From the NCBI GenBank assembly GCA_023151145.1, contig JAKLJM010000143.1, positions 1 through 6,143 on the forward strand: a stretch of DNA of 6,143 bases. The letters are read 5' to 3'. Below the pieces are notes generated by a model, which saw nothing but the letters and a program-made list of their open reading frames with translations, was not told where the DNA came from and made no database searches. The stretch is from Bacteriovoracaceae bacterium (GTDB lineage: Bacteria > Bdellovibrionota > Bacteriovoracia > Bacteriovoracales > Bacteriovoracaceae). A program made the translations under genes and the position numbers. The stretch's first letter is position 1; every line of letters begins with the position of its first letter. Of this stretch, positions 1 to 5,015 are shown piece after piece.

Positions 1-1268
1 AGTATAAACAACTTCTTTCAGATCGCTTCAATAATGTTCGCCAAAAAGGTCTTCCAGAAAGAAAGAAGGGACCACATAAAGATTGGGAAGGGATTCGTTT
101 TTCTACTCCGAAAGATTTTGATGAATCACCTAATACTGCTGTAAAAAAAGCAGATCTCGAAAAGATCCTCGCAAAAATGAATGCACTTCCAGAAGGAATG
201 CAGTTAATTAAAAAAACACAAAAAATCGTTGAAGATAGAAACGTGGCATTTCAATCAGATAAATTAGATTGGGCCACCGCTGAGTTACTAGCTTATGGTT
301 CCATTTTAACTGAAGGTAATCATATTCGTTTTACTGGTCAGGATGTCGTTCGTGGAACTTTTTCTCATCGCCATTCAAAAGTTTTTGATGAAAGAACCAA
401 TGAAGCATTTTGTGGGTTACAAAATATTTCAAAAGATCAAGGTCAGTTTAATATCTATAACTCGCTCTTATCAGAGTACGCGGTATTAGGTTTTGAGTTT
501 GGTTATTCGTGGTTAACTCCAAAATGTTTAACGATATGGGAAGCGCAGTTTGGTGACTTTAATAACGGCGCTCAAATTATGATCGATCAGTACATCTCTT
601 CTGGTGAAGCAAAATGGCAAAGAATGTCTGGATTAGTCATGCTCTTACCACATGGATATGAAGGTGCAGGACCTGAGCATTCATCTGCTCGTCCTGAAAG
701 ATTTCTGCAACTTTGTGCAGATGATAACATGATCGTGGCCAACTGTTCGACTCCGGCTAACTTCTTTCATATTTTGAGAAGACAGTTGAAGTGGGATTAT
801 CGTAAACCATTAGTGGTCATGACTCCAAAATCTCTTTTAAGAGATCCTCGATGCGTATCGAGTGTTGATGATTTAGTAAATGCTAAATTCAAAGAAGTGA
901 TCGATGATCCAAATGTTAAAAATAAAGGTGTTACTAAACTTATCGTTTGCACTGGAAAAGTTTATTACGATCTTTATGAGAAAAAAATTGCAGATAAACG
1001 TGATGACGTGGCCATCGTTCGTTTAGAACAAATTGCTCCATTGCCTGAAAAGCAAATGGAAAAAATCCTAGCAAAATATAAAGGTGCGGAAAAAATCTTT
1101 GTTCAAGAAGAGCCAAGCAATATGGGATATTGGGGATTTTTGAGAAGATTTGAAATGTTTGATGACTTTAAACTTGTTTCAAGAAAAGCATCAGCAAGTC
1201 CAGCGACAGGTTTTTCAAATGTTCATAAAAAAGAACAAGCGGAAATCGTAGAAATTGCTTTTAAATAA
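1..1268 (+). CDS. sucA: 2-oxoglutarate dehydrogenase E1 component (3' part, 5' end outside window)
   Basis: This is the C-terminal 421 residues of the thiamine-diphosphate E1o subunit, which decarboxylates 2-oxoglutarate and passes the succinyl group to the lipoyl arm of E2. The reading frame is open from base 3, well before the first internal ATG at 177, so the gene begins outside the window; full-length E1o is usually about 900-950 residues, so roughly half is missing. Highly conserved E1o blocks are visible: LDWATAELLAYGSIL, IRFTGQDVVRGTFSHRH, NSLLSEYAVLGFEFGYSW, WEAQFGDFNNGAQIMIDQ, SGLVMLLPHGYEGAGPEHSS and the C-terminal VQEEPSNMGYWGF. GPEHSSARPERFLQLCADDN separates E1o from pyruvate-type E1. 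sucB follows after 26 bases on the same strand with no terminator between them, so the two genes are almost certainly co-transcribed. No frameshift or missing residue is seen. Calling it odhA would be equivalent. Confidence 0.97.
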   Translation, partial: YKQLLSDRFNNVRQKGLPERKKGPHKDWEGIRFSTPKDFDESPNTAVKKADLEKILAKMNALPEGMQLIKKTQKIVEDRNVAFQSDKLDWATAELLAYGSILTEGNHIRFTGQDVVRGTFSHRHSKVFDERTNEAFCGLQNISKDQGQFNIYNSLLSEYAVLGFEFGYSWLTPKCLTIWEAQFGDFNNGAQIMIDQYISSGEAKWQRMSGLVMLLPHGYEGAGPEHSSARPERFLQLCADDNMIVANCSTPANFFHILRRQLKWDYRKPLVVMTPKSLLRDPRCVSSVDDLVNAKFKEVIDDPNVKNKGVTKLIVCTGKVYYDLYEKKIADKRDDVAIVRLEQIAPLPEKQMEKILAKYKGAEKIFVQEEPSNMGYWGFLRRFEMFDDFKLVSRKASASPATGFSNVHKKEQAEIVEIAFK

Positions 1269-1294
1269 GAATTGATAAATATAAAGGATGAATC

Positions 1295-2500
1295 ATGAGT
1301 GTTGAAGTTAAAATTCCAGTTATTGGAGAATCAATTACCGAAGTTACTCTCGCTTCTTGGATTAAAAAAGATGGTGAGTATGTAAAAGAGGGTGATGCTC
1401 TTTGTGAAGTTGAGTCAGATAAAGCGACGATGGAGCTCCCAGCGACAAATTCTGGTGTTTTAAAAATCACTAAAGAAGCGGGAACTGAATGCAAAATTGG
1501 CGAAGTCATTGGTTCAATTGATACTTCGGCGACTGCACCAGCAGCTGGAGCTTCAAAAGCAGAAGCGCCTAAAGCAGAAGCAAAAGTCGAAGCACCTAAA
1601 GCACAATCTTCAAACGATAAAGAAGTTAATCATCCAAGTCCAGCTGCCAGAAAAATTTTAGATGAAAAAGGTGTGGCAACGACAGATGTGAAGGGAACAG
1701 GAAAAGACGGGCGAATCACGAAAGAAGACGCTCTAAACGCTAATGCTAAACCAGCGGCAACTCCTGTGAAAACTTCCACAGCCGCAGTACTTCCTGGATC
1801 TCGTAATACTCGCGTAGAGAAAATGACTCGTTTAAGAAAAACAATTGCCACTAGACTGGTTGAAGCAAAAAACACGACGGCCATGCTGACAACTTTTAAC
1901 GAAGTTGATATGTCGGCACTGATGGAGCTTAGAAAAAAATACAAAGATTCATTTAAAGAAAAACACGGTGTGAATTTAGGTTTTATGTCTTTTTTCACCA
2001 AAGCTTGTACGATTGCTCTTCGTGAATTTCCTGCTGTGAATGCTCAGATTTTAGGTGAAGATGTTATCTTTCATGATTATGCAGATATTGGTATTGCTGT
2101 TTCAACACCAAAAGGATTAGTTGTTCCAGTCGTTCGTAATGCTGAAAATCTATCCCTTGCAGGAATTGAAAAAGAAATTTTAAATTTAGCGCTTAAAGCT
2201 CGTGACGGAAAAATCACTATTGAAGAAATGCAAGGTGGAACATTTTCTATCACAAACGGTGGAGTGTTTGGATCAATGCTTTCAACGCCAATTCTAAATA
2301 TCCCGCAATCAGCGATTTTAGGGATGCATAATATCGTCGAAAGACCAGTGGCCGTTAATGGACAAGTTGTGATTCGTCCGATTATGTACTTAGCACTTTC
2401 ATACGATCACAGAATTATCGACGGGCGTGAGTCAGTTTCTTTCTTGAAGAAAGTGAAAGAGCTTTTAGAAGATCCATCACGTTTATTATTAGATGTATAA
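1295..2500 (+). CDS. sucB: 2-oxoglutarate dehydrogenase E2, dihydrolipoyllysine-residue succinyltransferase
   Basis: This encodes the 401-residue core of the 2-oxoglutarate dehydrogenase complex, which transfers the succinyl group from its lipoyl arm to CoA; E. coli SucB is of nearly the same length. An N-terminal lipoyl domain (about residues 1-76) carries the lipoylation site K43 in ESDKATMELPA. An Ala/Pro/Lys/Glu-rich linker (about 78-110, with the unit A-P-K-A repeated) is followed by a peripheral subunit-binding domain (about 112-149, SPAARKILDEKG and GTGKDGRITKED). The catalytic domain runs from about 172 to the end, with SYDHRIIDGRE giving the expected active-site H372 and D376. The succinyltransferase assignment rests on the single lipoyl domain, the EVTLASWIKKDGEYVKEGD context and the adjacent sucA. 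The ATG start is supported by AAAGGA at 1283-1288, six bases upstream. A terminator hairpin lies 9 bases after the stop. Confidence 0.97.
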   Translation: MSVEVKIPVIGESITEVTLASWIKKDGEYVKEGDALCEVESDKATMELPATNSGVLKITKEAGTECKIGEVIGSIDTSATAPAAGASKAEAPKAEAKVEAPKAQSSNDKEVNHPSPAARKILDEKGVATTDVKGTGKDGRITKEDALNANAKPAATPVKTSTAAVLPGSRNTRVEKMTRLRKTIATRLVEAKNTTAMLTTFNEVDMSALMELRKKYKDSFKEKHGVNLGFMSFFTKACTIALREFPAVNAQILGEDVIFHDYADIGIAVSTPKGLVVPVVRNAENLSLAGIEKEILNLALKARDGKITIEEMQGGTFSITNGGVFGSMLSTPILNIPQSAILGMHNIVERPVAVNGQVVIRPIMYLALSYDHRIIDGRESVSFLKKVKELLEDPSRLLLDV

Positions 2501-2509
2501 TTAGTTATT

Positions 2510-2535
2510 AGGCCCAAAGAAATTTGGGCCTTTTT
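2510..2535 (+). terminator. Intrinsic terminator between sucB and lpd
   Basis: GGCCCAAA (2511-2518) pairs perfectly with TTTGGGCC (2523-2530) around a GAAA loop, a GNRA-type tetraloop. The closing pair A2510-T2531 adds a ninth base pair, and T2531-T2535 forms the U-tract. It sits just after the sucB stop and before the lpd ribosome site. It should end or attenuate sucAB transcription, leaving lpd to read-through or to a promoter I cannot place firmly. Confidence 0.88.
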
Positions 2536-2551
2536 GTGTTTAAAGAAGACG

Positions 2552-2557
2552 AAAGGA
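2552..2557 (+). promoter_or_regulatory. Ribosome binding site that fixes the lpd start
   Basis: AAAGGA lies six bases before ATG 2564, the same motif and spacing as in front of sucB. An in-frame TTG at 2534 would extend the protein by ten residues, but it falls within the U-tract of the preceding terminator and has no ribosome site, so ATG 2564 is chosen. Confidence 0.85.
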
Positions 2558-2563
2558 ATTTTT

Positions 2564-3967
2564 ATGAAAGAATTTGATGTAGTTGTAATTGGTTCAGGTC
2601 CCGGTGGATATGTGTGTGCCATTAGATGTGCGCAATTAGGAATGAAAACGGCCATCGTTGAAAAATATAATACTTTAGGTGGAACATGTTTAAATGTTGG
2701 ATGTATTCCATCAAAAGCATGGCTTGATTCATCTGAAAAATATCACGAGTTAACTCATACATTTAAAGATCACGGAATAACCGCAAAAGGGATCGATCTT
2801 AATTTTGGTATGATGAGAGATCGTGTAAAAAAAGTAGTAAGTGATGTTTGTGGGGGAGTTAGCTTTCTCATGAAAAAAAATAAAATTGAAGTGTTTAATG
2901 GTTTTGGATCTTTTGTAGATGCAAACACAATCAACATTCAAGGTGAAAAAGGTAGCGAACAAATTAAAGCGAAAAAAATCGTTATCGCCACTGGTTCCAA
3001 ACCTTCTACTCTTCCAGGAATTGAAATCGATAAAAAACGTGTGATTACTTCTACTGAAGCTCTTTACTTAGATGAACAACCAAAATCTTTAGTGGTCATT
3101 GGTGGTGGTGTTATTGGGCTGGAGATGACTTCTGTGTTTAATCGTTTAGGAACAAAAGTAACGGTTGTCGAATTCGCAGATAGTATTATTGCATCAATGG
3201 ATGCCGATATGTCTAAAAACCTTCATAAAGTTTTAAAGAAAGAAGGCGTAGAATTTTTATTAGGTCACGGGGTGACTTCGGTTAAAAATTCTGGAAAAAA
3301 AGTAATTGTTAAAGCCACTGATAAAAACAGCATAAAAGAAATCGAATTAGAAGCGGATTACTGCTTAGTTGCGGTGGGAAGACGTCCTTATACTGACAAA
3401 TTGAATTTAGATAAAGCCGGTGTAAAGTTAGATGAACGCGGAAGAGTTCACACCAATGATCACCTTCAAACCAACGTTGCCCATATTTATGCCATTGGGG
3501 ATGTGGTCAAAGGTGCGATGCTTGCCCATAAAGCAGAAGAAGAAGGTGTTTATGTAGCAGAGCTTATGGCCGGTCAAAAACCTCATGTTGATTACAACTT
3601 AATTCCAGGTGTGGTTTATACATGGCCTGAAGTCGCGGCAGTGGGAAAAACAGAACAAGAATTAAAACAAGCAGGGCGTGAATATAAAGTGGGGACATTT
3701 CCTTTTAAAGCGTCAGGAAGGGCTCGTGCTTCTAATGAATCAGAGGGGCTAGTAAAAGTATTAGCAGACAAAAAAACTGATGAGATTTTGGGCGTTCATA
3801 TGATTGGTCCGCGTGTAGCTGACATGATTGGTGAAGCTGTGGTGGCCATGGAGTTTAGAGCATCTGCAGAAGATGTTGGGAGAATTTGTCACGCGCACCC
3901 AACTTACTCAGAAGCTTTTAAAGAAGCTTGTTTGGTGGCAACTGATAATCGTGGTTTAAATATTTAA
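2564..3967 (+). CDS. lpd: Dihydrolipoyl dehydrogenase (E3 of 2-oxoacid dehydrogenase complexes)
   Basis: This is a 467-residue FAD-dependent disulfide oxidoreductase that reoxidises the dihydrolipoyl arm of E2 and passes electrons to NAD+. Numbered from ATG 2564, the FAD-binding GSGPGG loop is at 10-15, and the redox-active disulfide C42/C47 is in GGTCLNVGCIPSK. The NAD-binding loop GGGVIGLE is at 180-187, and the second FAD motif AIGD is at 310-313. The C-terminal dimerisation domain carries the HAHPTYSE signature, with the proton-relay pair H445/E450 that completes the active site of the partner subunit. The length matches E. coli Lpd closely, and all expected catalytic residues are present. 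It follows sucB in the same orientation but across a terminator, which suggests separate or reduced transcription. Such an E3 may also serve pyruvate dehydrogenase or glycine cleavage; the sequence alone does not decide this. A long hairpin terminator begins 12 bases after the stop. Confidence 0.97.
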   Translation: MKEFDVVVIGSGPGGYVCAIRCAQLGMKTAIVEKYNTLGGTCLNVGCIPSKAWLDSSEKYHELTHTFKDHGITAKGIDLNFGMMRDRVKKVVSDVCGGVSFLMKKNKIEVFNGFGSFVDANTINIQGEKGSEQIKAKKIVIATGSKPSTLPGIEIDKKRVITSTEALYLDEQPKSLVVIGGGVIGLEMTSVFNRLGTKVTVVEFADSIIASMDADMSKNLHKVLKKEGVEFLLGHGVTSVKNSGKKVIVKATDKNSIKEIELEADYCLVAVGRRPYTDKLNLDKAGVKLDERGRVHTNDHLQTNVAHIYAIGDVVKGAMLAHKAEEEGVYVAELMAGQKPHVDYNLIPGVVYTWPEVAAVGKTEQELKQAGREYKVGTFPFKASGRARASNESEGLVKVLADKKTDEILGVHMIGPRVADMIGEAVVAMEFRASAEDVGRICHAHPTYSEAFKEACLVATDNRGLNI

Positions 3968-3979
3968 GAAAATTATCTT

Positions 3980-4030
3980 AAAAGGTTCCAGGAACCCTAT
4001 TACAATAGGGTTCCTGGAACCTTTTTTTTT
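3980..4030 (+). terminator. Long perfect-hairpin terminator shared by lpd and the convergent SdpI-like gene
   Basis: Bases 3980-4000 pair perfectly with 4005-4025 (21 bp, no mismatch) around the loop TACA, followed by an unbroken T run ending at 4030. This is a very strong rho-independent terminator for lpd. Read on the minus strand, the same stem is followed by only four T residues (complement of 3983-3980), so it can also end the convergent membrane-protein gene, probably less efficiently. Each arm contains its own palindrome: GGTTCCAGGAACC at 3984-3996 and GGTTCCTGGAACC at 4009-4021. Confidence 0.93.
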
Positions 4031-4035
4031 GTTAT

Positions 4036-4677
4036 TTAAGCAAGTTTTTTGCTGAGTTTATAAGAGTAAACAAGTGGCACGATAAATGAAATGGCCAAAA
4101 TTCCAAAAATAATAAGTGGTGATTTCGTAAGAGGTGAAGCTACAACAAGCACCAATCCTAATGGTAGCATAATTTTTGAAGTTAATTTATGAGTAGCATT
4201 CCACACTTCGTCTGATTTAAGTGTCCAAGGGGCACGAATTCCTAAAATCATATTTCGACCCATTTTACTCATTGGTTTAACGGACAATAAGAAAAACACT
4301 CCGAACGCTAAAGCAAAGAAAGAAAAGTTTTTCATCTTTTCAGGAGATAAGGCAATCAAGATTTGTCCAAAGTAGAGAACCAGAAATAATCCCGTGATGG
4401 CCAAATTTGTTTCGTGAACGGCTTCGCGATTTTCAGCTTTTTGGAAAAATTCTTTATTGGCTTTAGATAAAAATGTCATAAGCATTGTCGAGAAAAGAGC
4501 GATAAACGGTAAAACTACTAAAGATGAATCGCGTGGAGAAAATTTATCAGCGATGCCGTTAGCATCAAAGTGAGTAGGGATTTCAAGTGGGAGTTGATCT
4601 CGTAGAATAAAGCCTACGGCCAGGGATGCGATAATCGCGAAAAAGTTTAAATAAACTGGGGTCTTTTCTGAATTCAT
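4036..4677 (-). CDS. SdpI-family / DUF1648 integral membrane protein
   Basis: This is a 213-residue polytopic membrane protein with about six hydrophobic segments (roughly 8-25, 52-70, 91-110, 118-133, 168-182 and 187-206). After the first segment comes the DUF1648 motif LPLEIPTHFDANGIAD (29-44). Between segments four and five lies the SdpI signature RNMILGIRAPWTLKSDEVWNATH (141-163). B. subtilis SdpI, of similar length, protects cells from the SdpC killing factor and sequesters the repressor SdpR at the membrane. Family membership is clear, but immunity is not: many homologues occur without any toxin, and no sdpR- or sdpC-like gene is beside this one. GGAG (minus strand, complement of 4685-4688), seven bases before the ATG, supports the start. 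The gene converges on lpd and lies downstream of tRNA-Leu on the same strand. A promoter and operator-like palindromes precede it. Confidence 0.88.
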   Translation of the reverse strand: MNSEKTPVYLNFFAIIASLAVGFILRDQLPLEIPTHFDANGIADKFSPRDSSLVVLPFIALFSTMLMTFLSKANKEFFQKAENREAVHETNLAITGLFLVLYFGQILIALSPEKMKNFSFFALAFGVFFLLSVKPMSKMGRNMILGIRAPWTLKSDEVWNATHKLTSKIMLPLGLVLVVASPLTKSPLIIFGILAISFIVPLVYSYKLSKKLA

Positions 4678-4704
4678 GGACAGTCTCCGTGACGATAAAA
4701 TTAC

Positions 4705-4727
4705 TTTTGTTATAAGTTATAACAAAA
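4705..4727. promoter_or_regulatory. Perfect 23-bp operator-like palindrome upstream of the SdpI-like gene
   Basis: TTTTGTTATAA (4705-4715), a central G at 4716 and TTATAACAAAA (4717-4727) form an exact inverted repeat with 11-bp halves. It lies 28-50 bases before the start codon of the SdpI-like gene and covers its predicted -10 element and start point, as expected for a repressor site bound by a homodimeric winged-helix regulator. Which regulator binds it cannot be told from the sequence. Its single-base centre makes it a poor RNA hairpin, so a DNA site is the better reading. Confidence 0.62.
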
Positions 4728-4745
4728 ATTTTTTACTGCAGTAAA
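4716..4745 (-). promoter_or_regulatory. Predicted sigma70-type promoter of the SdpI-like gene
   Basis: On the minus strand, TTTACT (complement of 4740-4745) and TATAAC (complement of 4716-4721) are separated by 18 bases rich in A and T tracts. Transcription would start near 4709, giving a leader of about 30 bases that contains the GGAG ribosome site. The -10 lies inside the 23-bp palindrome, and the -35 lies inside the second palindrome TTTACTGCAGTAAA. The hexamers are imperfect and the region is AT-rich, so this is a prediction. Confidence 0.5.
4732..4745. promoter_or_regulatory. 14-bp palindrome TTTACTGCAGTAAA over the -35 region
   Basis: TTTACTG and CAGTAAA are exact reverse complements with no spacer. 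The site lies four bases beyond the 23-bp palindrome and overlaps the predicted -35 of the SdpI-like gene. It could be a second binding site for a different dimeric regulator. A chance palindrome of this length in AT-rich DNA is less likely than a 6-8 bp one but cannot be excluded. Confidence 0.4.
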
Positions 4746-4866
4746 TGAATTTTGGATAAATTCACTCAGGAAATAGCGATAAGTGAAATATTGAATAGTT
4801 AAAGAAAGATAAGTCTAGTGCTGAAATTTTTTTCAGTTAGTGTATGATAAATAGAAGGGAAATTTA

Positions 4867-4955
4867 TGGTGCCCGGGGCGAGACTCGAACTCGCACGCCA
4901 TTATACATAGCGCAGGATTTTAAATCCTGTGTGTCTACCATTCCACCACCTGGGC
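4867..4955 (-). tRNA. tRNA-Leu (anticodon UAA), CCA encoded
   Basis: This 89-base class II tRNA reads on the minus strand from G4955 to the encoded CCA ending at 4867. The D-arm region is TGGTGGAATGGTAGACAC, the anticodon stem CAGGA/TCCTG encloses TTTAAAA with anticodon TAA at 4922-4920, and a long variable arm is CGCTAT-GTATA-ATGGCG. The T arm is GCGAG-TTCGAGT-CTCGC. It decodes UUA (and UUG by wobble), and UUA is visibly common in the neighbouring genes. The acceptor stem GCCCAGG/CCCGGGC has one A5-C68 mismatch; E. coli tRNA-Leu(UAA) has G at position 5. A promoter lies just upstream. No convincing intrinsic terminator follows immediately, so transcription may continue towards the SdpI-like gene. 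Confidence 0.96.
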
Positions 4956-4982
4956 ATGAAATACATTTGGATGATTGGGAGT

Positions 4983-4991
4983 TGCTATCAT
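4983..4991 (+). promoter_or_regulatory. Possible extended -10 promoter of the lipoprotein gene
   Basis: TGCTATCAT fits an extended -10 (TGnTATnnT), but no good -35 is seen upstream. Transcription from it would start near 4997-4998, leaving almost no leader before the AAAGGA ribosome site at 4997-5002, which argues against it as the only promoter. It overlaps the -10 of the opposing tRNA promoter. Confidence 0.3.
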
Positions 4992-5015
4992 CAGGGAAAG
5001 GAAAGATTTTGTCAA
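4987..5015 (-). promoter_or_regulatory. Promoter of tRNA-Leu
   Basis: On the minus strand a consensus TTGACA (complement of 5010-5015) is followed by exactly 17 bases and GATGAT (complement of 4987-4992). Transcription would begin near 4980, leaving about 25 bases of 5' leader for RNase P removal. The -35 box overlaps the start codon region of the divergent lipoprotein gene. Confidence 0.72.
4997..5002 (+). promoter_or_regulatory. Ribosome binding site of the lipoprotein gene; start codon ambiguous
   Basis: AAAGGA lies 12 bases before ATG 5015 but exactly six bases before an in-frame TTG at 5009. Six is the spacing used for both sucB and lpd here. The two starts differ by only two residues ahead of the signal peptide, so the product is the same after processing. 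Confidence 0.55.

Noticed and set aside
1261..1509. Minus-strand 82-residue frame across the sucA-sucB junction
   Set aside because: Antisense to the lipoyl domain coding region and the sucB ribosome site; no independent support.
1550..1610. Repeat array in sucB
   Set aside because: The short AAAGCAGAAGC-like repetition simply encodes the flexible Ala/Pro/Lys/Glu linker normal in E2 proteins.
1630..2001. Minus-strand 123-residue open frame inside sucB
   Set aside because: Lies wholly opposite a well-conserved E2 gene, has no ribosome site or recognisable features, and is a mirror of its codon pattern.
2496..2501. TATAAT as a confirmed lpd promoter
   Set aside because: No acceptable -35 at 16-18 bases upstream, the TG is at the wrong spacing for an extended -10, and RNA from it would meet the terminator; kept only as a possibility in a finding.
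2534..2563. TTG start adding ten residues to Lpd
   Set aside because: The codon is in the terminator U-tract, has no ribosome site, and the extra residues precede the normal Lpd N-terminus.
2407..2962. Two minus-strand frames of 82 and 70 residues opposite the sucB end and lpd start
   Set aside because: Antisense to conserved coding sequence and, for the first, spans the sucB terminator; no coding signals.
4732..4745. LexA/SOS box reading of TTTACTGCAGTAAA
   Set aside because: A TTAC-N3-GTAA box is known from Bdellovibrio, but here the spacer is four bases and no SOS gene is adjacent.
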